The notes beneath the pieces were generated by a model that was not told the origin of the DNA, did not search any database, and saw nothing but the letters and a program-made list of their open reading frames with translations. A DNA stretch of 64,000 nucleotides. Origin: Azolla caroliniana. Lineage: Eukaryota; Polypodiophyta. Below, in pieces: positions 31,936-42,276 of this stretch. Position 1 is the first letter of the stretch. Every line of letters starts with the position of its first letter. The position numbers and the translations under genes were made by a program. The stretch is from the NCBI GenBank assembly GCA_043228905.1, contig JBHGNT010000014.1, forward strand, positions 2,232,001-2,296,000. The letters run 5' to 3'.

Positions 31936-32353
31936 TGTTACCGGCCGGCAAGGAGTCCAAAATACGGAGTGAAGGAATTAATTAAGTATGGTTGTAATAA
32001 GCATAGTGTGGACGGACGGACTGGAAACGGTATGCCGTTCCAGATCCGGACGGATCCCGAATAGGTGCGAGAGGCACCGTTTTGTACTACGGGCCGGAAA
32101 CCTATTTAAAGGCCCGAACCCCATTGTAATCACGGCGGATAATTAATAGAGCTTATGATGTTCATACTTCTGTCTTGATTTCCGTTCTGTAATCACTGTT
32201 ATATCTTACGCGTGTAATTAACCAAAGCATTCTTATCGTGTAACCTACGTAAATCGGTGTAATCGTTGAATCTTAATCCTATGCCGTAATCACCCTTTGG
32301 TGAAGTGTCTCCGTGACACCTTGTGTTGGGCCTTGTCCGGCTAGAGAATAACA
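31936..32353 (+). repeat. 3' LTR of gypsy A (418 bp)
   Basis: Same tips and length as the 5' LTR with one base difference found. CATGT follows at 32354-32358, completing the target duplication. Confidence 0.95.
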
Positions 32354-32660
32354 CATGTAAACAATCTAATTACACGACAAACTAGATTGTCATGTATCTA
32401 GCTAGTGCTCAAGTGTAAATGCAGTCAAAGAATATTAGATATTCTTATGACAAAATCGTACTCGAGTGGATATCGATGAGTAGATTCTATCAACAACATT
32501 TAATGTGGCAGTCCCTTGAGGACTTTTTTTGTTAAAACCCCCTTGGCCCATTGTGTTCAGTTGATGATCTTTTGTTGCTTCCTATTATTTGCTTGACTCA
32601 CTTACAGATCCATATTGCTTCCCTACCACAAGCCAGCTCAGACAATAGTCTTCTTCATCA
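32354..32660 (+). repeat. LTR of copia B, right part (after the gypsy A insertion)
   Basis: It continues the LTR interrupted at 10510 and ends TTCTTCATCA before a primer-site-like sequence. No gene is present in it. Confidence 0.75.
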
Positions 32661-32662
32661 AC

Positions 32663-32674
32663 TAGTATCAGAGC
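32663..32674 (+). other. primer binding site (copia type)
   Basis: TAGTATCAGAGC differs by one base from the usual TGGTATCAGAGC and lies two bases after the LTR end. It follows what is also copia B's 3' LTR, so the LTR is shared by two internal regions. Confidence 0.75.
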
Positions 32675-32772
32675 TTGAATGGGTTGACAACAACAAAAAC
32701 AACAACAACACAAGGAGAAGGAGAATCAGATGAAGGAAAGGACCAGGCCAGAAATCTCACCTCCCACAGAAG

Positions 32773-32865
32773 ATGGCATCGACATCTGGCACTAGAGTGG
32801 AAATTCAAAAATTTGATGGAAAAAACTTTGCCCTATGGAAGGAGAAGATGTAGGATGTGTTAATC
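32773..32865 (+). pseudogene. copia gag start (fragment)
   Basis: The ATG opens MASTSGTRVEIQKFDGKNFA followed by LWKEKM and then a stop. This is the usual copia Gag N-terminus (KFDGKNFALWKEKM). After about 32866 the sequence belongs to a minus-strand copia gag, so this copy is cut after about 30 codons. Confidence 0.75.
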
Positions 32866-33304
32866 ATTTGGTAACAAGTTGAAACAATACGACACAACAT
32901 CAATACCTAGTGCGCCATAGATCTCCTTTACCTTCGTGGTATAGTTGGTAACCAACATGTCCCTTTTGTCGGACACTATTGAGCTCTTGCCGGAGTTGCA
33001 ACTTCCGTGTCGTGGTACTTGCGGCGAAAATATTTCTGAAATTTTTCCAGGCTTCCTTTGGCGTTTTCACGTCTCTGATGTAGCCCAACATTTGGTTTTG
33101 CATACAGGATGTGAGGCAGTACAAGACTCTGCTCGCTCCTTATTCCCAAGGTGGGAATTCCTTGTGTGCCAAATCCGGTGCTACCTCGTTCGCTCCTTCA
33201 ACATAACTCCAGTAGTCGTGGCCCAGCAGGTATTGGGGCATCTTGTAAGACAAAGACGCGTAGTTGTTTCTGTCGAGCTTCTCTATCTGAAACAAGCTTG
33301 ACAT
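32866..33304 (-). pseudogene. copia E Gag remnant, minus strand
   Basis: The start is the complement of 33302-33304. The product begins MSSLFQIEKLDRNNYASLSY and continues KMPQYLLGHDYWSYVEGA, a copia Gag of another family. It later has YCLTSCMQNQMLGYI, KTPKEAW and TTTRKLQLRQEL. A stop interrupts it near 33140 and a frame change follows. The C-terminal end is lost at the junction near 32866. Confidence 0.8.
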
Positions 33305-33419
33305 GCTTCTGTCCCTTCTTTCTTCTTTCCTTTTGTTCTTTACTGGAAACTAGGTTTTTTTCTGTCTACCATTTTTCTGTCAGCAGTAGAGGATTCTCAA
33401 CCCTTGCGTTCTGATAGCA

Positions 33420-33754
33420 TGTAAAGTTAATGTGTGGAAGCTTGTAGACACAACCGGCTCAGCTGGATAGCAACAAAAGATAGAACTAAGGTTTAATGGA
33501 TAACTTGAAACACATAGAGAGTAGGCGGAAGAGACAAAGAGAGCATAACACAGAAAAACTATATTAAAAAATAACACTCAATACTTTGTACATACAAATG
33601 TGCATCATAGCACTTTTTATACAAGTCCTTAGAAGGACTGATGGAAGTACTAACAAGTACTTCAATGCTCGTACTAAGCAATAGACACTAACTCCCAAAA
33701 ATATGCCTATGTACTAGGCTAGGACCGTAGGCCTCTAATGGCCTACCGGTTACA
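33420..33754 (-). repeat. LTR of copia E (about 335 bp), minus orientation
   Basis: The plus strand starts TGTAAAG and plausibly ends GGTTACA. Just left, the minus strand reads GCTATCAGAACGC (about 33407-33419), a primer-site-like sequence, so this is the 5' LTR of the gag at 32866-33304. The right end is approximate. Confidence 0.6.
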
Positions 33755-33793
33755 CACAGATCCAGACACCGATCTGGCTCTCAATTCCAGATA

Positions 33794-34398
33794 TTGATCC
33801 AGACACCGATCCGACTCTTCGTTGCGGATTATGATCCAGCTCTGGCTTATTCAACCGATCCAGATCATGTTGAGCTTGTATCTCAACAAGATCTAACAAA
33901 TCAAGTGGAAGGATGTGTGTTGCAAAAAAAGGGGACATTAGGAGTATGTCAATTCATCTTCGAGGACATTATTTGTAGATATGGATGTATTGGAAAGATA
34001 GTGGCAAATAGGGGAGAGCTCAATTCTGCGGAAGCTCAAGATTTTTTCAACAAAGTAGGGATCCGGCTTTTTTTGACAATGACCTACAATCCAGAAGCTA
34101 ATGGCAAAGTGGAAAGAGGACATGGGACAATAATTAAAGGACAGGTCAGTGATTGGCCAAAAATGTTACCCTATGCATTATGGGCTGACAGAACAACTGA
34201 CAACACTGTTATTGGATATATGCCTACAGAACTGATAACAAGACAAAAGCCGATAATGCCAATTGAAGAAAAGATAGCGACATGGGTTGTGTTGCCTTGG
34301 GAATCAGAAATGAGTACGGAGGATTTATTTGCCACTCGAATTCGACAACTTGAGTCCAAGATAGAAGACATAAGCAGCTAGTAGGTTGAAAGAAGCTA
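33794..34398 (+). pseudogene. gypsy D integrase remnant, first part
   Basis: A 195-codon ORF ending at 34381 carries an integrase core of the non-chromovirus gypsy type: FIFEDIICRYGC, NRGELNSAEAQDFF, MTYNPEANGKVERGHGTI and ALWADRTT. The middle Asp of the D-D-E triad is replaced (ANRGEL where DRGEL is usual). It is interrupted at 34404 by gypsy C and resumes at 39383. Confidence 0.8.
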
Positions 34399-34403
34399 GA
34401 ACC

Positions 34404-34541
34404 TGTCAGGAATAGTACTAAAACTGAGAGAGAAATAGTACTGGAGAAGGGAAGTACTATTAGTACTAAGAGGACGGGATTGCGTAAGACTCCCGAGAGA
34501 AGAAGAGGGAAAAGCAGAGAGAAAGAGAGAGAGATAGTGAG

Positions 34542-34598
<57 letters not shown>

Positions 34599-34889
34599 GA
34601 TAACAGATGATATATTATATGAAGAGTAAGTACAAAATAGCTATGAGGCTTAAGACTAGCGTTGAACCAACTTGGTTCAAAATAATGCCTTGTGCCTCCT
34701 TTTATAGTGCTCTCAGGAGTAGTCCTGAAGCTTCTAGAATGTTGTAGAGAAATCTGGAATATACATTAATTTTCTATAGTAAAACTTAAATGAAAATAAT
34801 ATCTTATGTATTACAATAGATAGTGTAATGGTCAAGAGCTCGAACCATATAACATAAGGTCATGTGTTCGAGTCTTGCCATATCATGAC
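34404..34889 (-). repeat. 3' LTR of gypsy C with expanded GA tract
   Basis: It starts TGTCAGGAATAGTAC and ends ATATCATGAC. A (GA)n tract of about 50 bases (34545-34594) is much longer than in the partner LTR and accounts for most of the length difference. Near the right end GTTCGAGTCTTGCC resembles a tRNA B box. Confidence 0.85.
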
Positions 34890-34892
34890 TCT

Positions 34893-37800
34893 ATCCCTCC
34901 CTTAAGACAACGAGTGTAACGAGTTGGCCTTGATTGAGGACCGGGTTTGTTCGGATACTGTCGGTGGAAATCAGCAAGAAGATCATGAGCATTGGCGACA
35001 TGCTTGACGGGTTCCCAAGTACGTTCGCAAACGAACTTGGAGTCGAGGACAACAGCAACTTCATACTCCGGGCCGACGTCCAATTCAAGCGGCGGCAATG
35101 TAACACGATCGAGAATAGTGTTGGCCTTATAAGGTTCAAGAAGAGAACTATGGAAGACCAGATGTATCTGAAGTTGTAGAGGAAGATCAAGGCAGAACGT
35201 GGCATCATTAATCTTACCGACAATACGGAAAGGACCGAGTCGTCGATAGTCCAATTTGTCGCACGGTCGAGTAGTCTTGATGTGACGACGTAAGAGCCAT
35301 ACTCAATCTCCGATGGCAAAAGAGGAGGGAAGCCGATGACGATCCGCATAAGTCTTCTATGTGTGTTGAGCATGACGAAGATGAGTAGATAGATCCGTTT
35401 GAATCTTGCGTAGCCTCTCCAAATGATCCTCGGCACGAGGATTGGTAGGTAGCTCCGGGGTGTCGATCTTAAACCAACGAGGATGAAAACCAGTATCAGC
35501 GTAAAATGGGGAGACCCAAGTTGAGGAGTGAATAGCGTTATTATAAGCAAACTCCGCAAAGTGGAGAATATCAGCCCAATCGTCTTGTTGGTAACTCAAA
35601 AAACACCGGAGGTATTGTTCCATCGTTTGATTTGTTCGTTCTGCCTGCTCATTAGTCTTGGGAATGGTAGCCTGAGGAGAGGTTGCAAGAGACCTTGAGC
35701 ATCTTAAAGAGATGCTTCCAAAATTTGGAGACAAATTTAGGTCCTCGGTCACTGATGATACTGTCTGGGAGGCCATGATGCCGAAATACCTCACGCATGA
35801 CAAGAGCGGCAGTTTCTTCACTTGTGATGGCCTTAGCACAAGGCACAAAATGTGCCATCTTAGTATATCGATAAACGAAGATTAAGATAGCATTAAAACC
35901 CTTCGAGACTGGAAGATCTGTGATAAAATCAAGACAAATGGACTGCCACGGCTTACTTGGAATTGGTAAGGATTCCAACAAGCCATATGGATGATGTCGT
36001 GGCATCTTTGCTCGGCAACAACCATCATAGGTCCGAACGTAGTCGTCGACAAAACATCGCATATGGGACCACCCAAAAGATCATTGAACTAGATCCAAAG
36101 TCTTAGTACTACCGAAATATCCCGTTGTATGGGTGTCGTGACAATTTTGGACAATTTGAAGGCGACAAGAGCAATCGGGAACATATACGAGCTTTTTAAA
36201 GAATAACAAACCATCATGATATTCGAATTGTCGGTAGTCCATACCTGGTTCTTGAGACTGGGAACAAGATCCCGAGAGGTATCAATTTGCACTAGAATGG
36301 CTTGAGCAAAACTGTTCGTCTTCAAGTTGGCACGTATGGCATCGATAATTCGGGAATCAAGTGGAGTGTGAAAAATCTGTGTTGTGTGCAAACGTGTTGG
36401 TCCCAAGATTACCTGCTTTTGATTATCAAATGTTGGATCACCAGGACGAGGTGCAAGATATGAACGTCGCGATAGTGCATCTGCTTTTCCTTATAGCTTC
36501 CCCGGCTGATATGTGATTTTGAAGTCAAAACACGTGAGGAATTGGGCCCACCGAGTTTGCTATCGATTTAGTACACAAGCGTTCTGGAAATAAGCAAGAT
36601 TTTTATGATCACTGAAGACGATGACTTAATGTGGAGAGCCCTCTAAGAAGTGACGCCATTGCACAAATGAATCCACGATGGCTAATAACTCCTTGTCATG
36701 TATCTCGTAGTTGATTTCCGTGGCATCAAATTTGCGCGAATGGAAAGCCACATGATGTAACTTTTCTTTATCTGCTTGTTGTGAAAGGATGCTACCGAGG
36801 GCAAAATTCGATGCATCGGCCTCCATCATGAATGGTTTGTTTGTATCCACATGAGCTAGAATAGGAGCTGATGTAAAGGCTTTCTTAAGATGCATAACAA
36901 CCATGTCCGCTTCATTGGACCAAAGAAATGCATGTCCCTTCTTGGTAAGATGTGTGAGAAGCAAAATAATCTTCGAGTAATCTTGTATAAACTTGCGGTA
37001 GAAGTTAGGAAAGCCTAGGAAACATTGTACATCTCGTAACGAACGTGGAGTTTGTCACTCTAGCACAGTTTTGACTTTAGTTGGATCCATGGAGATGCAC
37101 TTTGAGGACATGACGTAGCCTAGAAATCCCACTTGCTTGCAGTCAAAGCTACATTTTTCCAGTTTGGCATAAAGACCATTCACTAGGAGTTGGTTTAGTA
37201 CTAATAGTACATGAGAATCATGCTCTTCCTGGGTCTTCGAATAAATCAATAGATCATCCAGATAGATGATCAAACAGATATCCAAGAGGTTTCTGAATAT
37301 ATCATTTGCCATGTGCTAGAAGACTGTGGGTGCATTGGTTAGACCGAACGGCATAATGGTATACTCGAAGTGCCCATATCAGGTGCGAAAAGTGGTCTTC
37401 TATTCGTCTCCCGGTCGGATCCGCACGAGGTTATACGCTCCTCGTAGGTCGATTTTTGTAAAAAACTTGGCACCATTTACTCGCTCTAAAAGACTTGATA
37501 TAAGGGGAAGTGCATACCTATTCCTGATGGTGACCTTATTCAAGCCGCGGTAATCAATGACGAGACGAAGTGATCCATCTTTCTTCTTGACAAAGAAAAT
37601 GGGTGCACCGGTCGGAGATTTCGAGTGACGAATAAACCCACTTGCCAAATTCTCTTCTATGTAGGCTCGAAGGACTTCTAGCTCGAAGTTGTAAATTGAT
37701 GGGACAATCGTAGGGATGATGATGAGGAAGAGTACCTGCTTTTACCTTGTCAAATACATCGGCATAAGGATGATATTTCGTCGGAAGTTGAACTAAGGAT

Positions 37801-38755
37801 TCCTTCTTAGTATTGTTGGAAGGATGTACTGATATTGCAAATAGAAACATTGCCTCCTTGCGTCCTTCTTCGCGTAATTGATGGAGTGAAATGGTCGAAA
37901 CTGAATGAGTAGATTCTTGGGGTTGTCGATACCGGACTTCTCTTGTTCTCCAATCTATGTCTGGATTATGTAATTCAAACCAAGGTAATCCCAGGACAAT
38001 GGGATGCTCTATACTACTAATTATATTAAATGATACCACACACACAAAACTACTTAGGACAAGCTGAATGGGTTCTGACTCTTCTATAATATTCCCGGAA
38101 GCAATGGGATGACCATCAATGACTACTACAGATGCGGGGCAAGGAAGTTTTCTTAAGGATATCTGAGAAGCTTGGGCAAAATTCCGATTCATGAAACAAG
38201 AATTGGCTCCGGAATCTAAAAGTGCTAAGACGTGTACTGGAGGGGTACTTTTAGTACTAACCATGACTTGGGTTAAGAACACATTGCTAACTTGCTTAGA
38301 GGGAATGGAACCACTACTGGACGATCGCCTTGACGCAATCGTCAGATTTTGTGGACCGACGTCCTGATGTTCTCGGTATCTCCAAAGCAGGCTTTAAACT
38401 TGCTAATAAAGTCTTCAAAGTTATTAAGCAAGGGCGATTGTTTTTCTAGAAGCGGAGCGAACCATGCCAAGGATGAGCCGCAAAGCAACGTGCCTATTAG
38501 GCCTACTCGGGATGCATCAGTGGGGTATCGGGAAGGATGCAATTGCGATCGCGTTCCATCGAATTTCACAAGAAGTCTAATCTTGGGCTCTTTATGAAAT
38601 TCTTGGGGACTTGATCCTTGTTGTTGTAACGCTACGATGGTTGCTTCGAGTTGTTGTACATGTAACGCTAACTCCCCATGTTCTTGTTGCAACTCCCTAT
38701 GTTGTTGCTGCATTTGCAGTTTTTCTAGAGCGATTTGTTGAAGATCCCCTAACAA
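34893..38755 (-). pseudogene. gypsy C Gag-Pol remnant with chromodomain
   Basis: Read right to left: gag piece (38755-38342, Gln-rich then FDGTRSQLHPSRYPTDASRV), protease LALLDSGANSCFMN (about 38220), RT ([18 protein letters not shown] at about 37560, catalytic IIYLDDLLIYS at about 37250), RNase H (MEADASNFALGS at about 36810), integrase (ICLDFITDLP at about 35960, IISDRGPKFVSKFW at about 35740). The C-terminal chromodomain (EYEVAVVLDS then ERTWEPVKHVANA, about 34960-35060) lacks the central YLVKWKGY region, so chromatin binding is unlikely. Several frame breaks are present. The catalytic motifs themselves are mostly intact. Confidence 0.88.
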
Positions 38756-38927
38756 TCATTGGTTTTCTTGTTCCAATGCAACGAATTTTTCTTTTAGACA
38801 CTGTAGCTCAGAAAAAACGGATTGATATTCTTGGGTGCTAACAGTAGCCATAATATTGGAAGAAAAAAAAGGGGTAAGAGGATGAGGGAAACCGAAAAGA
38901 AGACTAGAGAAGAAAATTGGTTCAAAC

Positions 38928-39382
38928 TATCAGGAATAGTACTAAAATAGAGAGAGAATTAGTACTGGAGAAGGGAAGTACTATTAGTACTAAGAGGACG
39001 GGACTACGTAAGACTCCCGAGAGAAGAAGAGAGAAAGAGAGAGAGAGATAGCGAGGACGAGAGAGAGAGAGAGAGAGAGTGAGTGATAATGATAACAGAT
39101 GATATATTATATGAGGATTAAGTACAAAATAGCTATGAGGCTTAAGACTGGCGTTGAACCAATTTGATTCGAAATGATGCCTTGTGCCTCCTTTTATAGT
39201 GCTCTCAAGAGTAGTCCTAAAGCTTCTAGAATGTTCTAGAGAAATTTGGAATATACATTAATTTTCTATAGTAAAACTTAAATGAAAATAATATCTTACG
39301 TATTACAATAGATAGTGTAATGGTCAAGAGCTCGACCCATATAACATAAGGTCATGGGTTCGAGTCTTGCCATATCATGACA
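38928..39382 (-). repeat. 5' LTR of gypsy C
   Basis: It starts TATCAGGAATAGTAC (first G mutated to A) and ends ATATCATGACA. It is the near-identical partner of 34404-34889. The tRNA-like segment GGTCATGGGTTCGAGTCTTG is clearest here (about 39350-39369). Confidence 0.87.
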
Positions 39383-39650
39383 GAACTAAGAACAAGGATT
39401 GGTTTGACAAGCTAAAAAGAATCCGACCAAGAAAGGTCTGCAAGAGGGGGAGTGGATATTAGTATATCACAATAGTCTGGATAATCAACATAATACTAAG
39501 CACAAGTTTGCAAAAAGATGGTGATTTGGACCTTATGAAGATAGAAAATTAGCAGATAAGGCTATATATTTCCTCAATGAATTAGATGGGACAGAAATTT
39601 GTATCCCAATTTGTTATGAAAGGCTCCGGCTCTTCTTTGTGCACAGCGGA
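39383..39650 (+). pseudogene. gypsy D integrase C-terminus, second part
   Basis: It resumes after gypsy C with KNKDWFDKLKRIRPRKV, then LDNQHNTKHKFAKRW, FGPYEDRKLAD and ELDGTEICIPICYERLRLF. This is the usual tail of this integrase type. Frame changes are present. Confidence 0.75.
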
Positions 39651-40149
39651 TCATGATGTGCTGGATCGTTTAGTGCTCAAGACAAAAAAGGAAGGGGGAA
39701 GGACACTTACCTCTCTTTAGGAAACCAAAAACCTTCTTCTATTTCATTACACGCAGAGCTCAACTCGCTCTCGTCAGTTTTTTGTTTTTCTGTTCTCTTT
39801 CTTCTCTACTCTCACTTTTCTATATCTCACTCTCTTACTTTTTACCTAAGTTATAAATCACTTGCATATGTAGCTAATTAGTTGTCAATAGCTAAATAGT
39901 TGTTTCACCTTTATGTCCACTAGTAGCTAATTAGCTAATAGCTACTATATAAGATCTTACTTCTCAATAAGCATGGCATACCTTTGTTGAGCTTGCTTCT
40001 CAACACAATTGCTGCAGGAAAAAGGATTAAAATATTTAAAAGGAGGGCGTCATTAGACCCTGAATTTTATGAAGAAGAAGAACTAAAAGAATCGGAAGAA
40101 GTGTTGGATGAACTTTGCACAACCAATGTGCAAGTTCAGAGGGGGTATA
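39651..40149 (+). other. gypsy D 3' region with a TAGCTAATTAGC relic and a second tail-like segment
   Basis: 39866-39950 holds TAGCTAATTAG, TAGCTAAATAG and the 14-base palindrome AGTAGCTAATTAGCTAATAG, as in the DNA transposon. At about 40018-40158 another stretch reads GKRIKIFKRRASLDPEF and EEEELKESEEVLDELC, resembling an alternative end of the integrase tail. GAGGGGGTATA (40138-40149) is a polypurine tract. Confidence 0.5.
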
Positions 40150-40758
40150 TGTCATGAAGGAATTGCTTCACGATATAAAAATAAACGTGAATATTATATT
40201 AAGTAGCATTTGAGAGACTTAAACCCATAACCCTGTATACCAAGTATGAAATGCATACCATTAGGATAAGTTATTTTTTATAAATATATGTCATCACACA
40301 TATGGCATGCTATTTTTCATACATGGGAACTCAGATGAGCATGATGGCTATCATGCATCACGTGTAATGAATGTGTGCCAAATGGCGATCATGCATCACA
40401 TGCACCTTCACATCATCATATGCATGAGTGTACCTATAAATAAATGAAGGAATCAATGAGGGGGGCAAACAATTAAGAGAAAGTTAGAAAATCAAATAAT
40501 CAATCAAACAAGTTAGCTAATTTGTGAAGAGTCTTATGTTTCGAAGTTGGAGTCAAGGGTTCAAATCTAGAGTTCGGCAAAAGAGAAGTCGCATCTTGTG
40601 ATCGAACATTATAACGTTGGTAAAATATTGTGTTGTTAATATAAAGCTTGTTCTTATAATACATTTTTTCTTCTTCAATCATACATTGTCTCTATTCTTA
40701 TTTGTGCTCATCTCTCTTCCACAAATAATTTATTTTTTTATCCTTAATATTCCTAACA
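40150..40758 (+). repeat. 3' LTR of gypsy D (about 609 bp)
   Basis: It starts TGTCATGAAGG after the purine tract and ends TTCCTAACA. TATAAATA lies at 40435-40442. The second half matches the LTR fragment at 6242-7516, so this family occurs twice in the window. Confidence 0.75.
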
Positions 40759-41285
40759 TCTGTGCGCAAGCCTTATAAAAGTTTCCTCAACTCCCCTTAA
40801 CCTTAGTCCCTGTGACTTCGCCGCACGAACCACAACTACCCCGACATTGCTTAGCCGAATGAAGCACGGATGAGGTTGTTCCTCGGATTGAATCTACTTC
40901 GAGTAATTATGAAGAGCAGGTGGGCAGCACCGAATAGCCTAACCAATTGCTGTTTAAGTTGATGAATCACGATTTACGGTCAAATCGATTGAAAGACCTC
41001 ACTTCGAGTGGCTACAATCACAAGGGCAAAGTATAGTCGTCAGGCCTACTTCATGAGTGAATTAGCTCAGTGAAGTGCCGGTTTTCCAGGTGTTTCTTCT
41101 TAGGAAGAATGATCTTCTTGAAGTTGCCAGACGGGAGATTTCAAACTGATTGGAATCTCAATGTATGTTCTATCAAACAAAATCAGACAGAAGACCTTCA
41201 AAGGATAGCAAAGAGAAAGTGTTGATGAGGACAAGAAGATGACGGCCAACAATAAAATAAGAAAACGCCAAGCTCTAATACCAGA
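40759..41285. other. unassigned stretch, probably copia remnants
   Basis: No ORF with recognisable similarity. The right end (41198-41285) follows the primer site of the minus-strand LTR at 41286 and is probably the leader of that element. Confidence 0.4.
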
Positions 41286-41646
41286 TGTTGGAAGCGACTA
41301 TTTGGATGCAGACCAATCTCAACACTCTTATAGATGAAGATCTTCGGATAATCCAAAGGAACAAATTGATAACACAAGATAGTTGAATCATAAGACAAGA
41401 TCAACAAGAAAGACAAAGAGAAGTACACCAAGGTAGGCACAAAGATATGTAACTATGTTATTCAAGCTCAAAGTTACAATGGCACAATACAACAATGAAC
41501 AACCACCACAATTAGGTTACAAGAGTCAATTTAAATACGAACAGACTTAGAGCAACTGCCCTTTCCATTATCTACATAAATAGCCTAAACCTAGTATGTC
41601 CAAATGGGAAAGTGTGAATACGTCCATTATTTCCCATATTCGACAA
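41271..41646 (-). repeat. copia F LTR fragment with primer site, minus strand
   Basis: The LTR runs from TGTTGGAAGC (41286) to ATTCGACA (41646). Just left, the minus strand reads TCTGGTATTAGAGCT (41271-41285), a copia primer site with one change. Little of the internal region remains. Confidence 0.65.
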
Positions 41647-42247
41647 AGACTACAATGAGCAAATGAGTGAAACAACGCCAGGAATCCGAAGGACCAAATC
41701 ATAAGTCAAGAATCGGCATGGCCAAACAAGCTGAAACAGCAAAGTCAAAAGAGTCGAACGACCGAAAGGTTGAAGACGTAGCTGAGTACAAGGAAGCCAA
41801 AAGGACAGAGGATGATCGAAGGGTGAAAGGAGTCAGAAGCCGATCCCCACTTCAATAGAGAGCACGAGGACCAACACGTGTGGAGAGCTGATGGCCTAGA
41901 GGCTGAAAGCTAAATCAACTACCAATCGATTCAAGGACTAACCGATGCTTCCTCTGCCGATTCAACAACTAGCTGATTGGCTTGTAACATGGAAACTACA
42001 ATTTAAATTTAAGATGTAATTTAAGCTCATGGGGGAGATTACCCCAAGCATGTCATTGTATGTAATTAGAGTAGTCCTTTTACATGGGAGTGTGAACACT
42101 TAGTTAATCTAACTATAAAAGTTGGTAACTAAACATTACAAAAAAAAATTGTGGGTAATTGTGAATCATTATTAGTCTCTTGGGCAAAAAACTCTCTCCC
42201 TCTCTCTATGTGTAACTACCACCTTGTTCATCTCTCTCTAATCTGAG
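41647..42247 (+). other. 3' end of another LTR element (noncoding)
   Basis: A 63-codon charged ORF (41667-41858) shows no family motif. CTCATGGGGGAGATTACCCC at about 42028-42047 looks like a polypurine tract followed by LTR-type sequence that ends in CT-rich DNA near 42240. No gene is called. Confidence 0.4.
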
Positions 42248-42276
42248 TAGTCTTGATCTTCTACCTTCTCCCAGAG

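Larger units (their letters stand above)
10511..32353 (+). mobile_element. gypsy A: young Ty3/gypsy element, probably Tat-like, with nested DNA transposon
   Basis: Two 418-bp LTRs (10511-10928 and 31936-32353) with tips TGTTA/TAACA differ at one base that I could find. Perfect CATGT duplications lie at 10506-10510 and 32354-32358. Domain order is gag, protease, RT, RNase H, integrase, then a third ORF. Without the nested transposon the element is about 9.85 kb. Pol and the third ORF are uninterrupted. The Tat-like reading rests on the RT and integrase style and the extra ORF, not on a tree. Confidence 0.93.
34404..39382 (-). mobile_element. gypsy C: chromovirus-type Ty3/gypsy element, minus strand
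   Basis: LTRs lie at 34404-34889 and 38928-39382. Flanks GAACC (34399-34403) and GAACT (39383-39387) look like a target duplication with one mutation. The gypsy D integrase reading continues across the insertion. The internal region holds gag, protease, RT, RNase H, integrase and a C-terminal chromodomain, all with frame breaks. Confidence 0.88.

Noticed and set aside
34545-34594. GA tract as a functional GAGA promoter
   Set aside because: It lies inside a dead element's LTR and is much shorter in the partner LTR.
39340-39370. A true tRNA gene
   Set aside because: Only B-box-like and weak A-box-like blocks; no cloverleaf could be folded by eye.
41667-41858. Small charged ORF as a real gene
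   Set aside because: No motif or neighbour support; it lies in LTR-type noncoding sequence.
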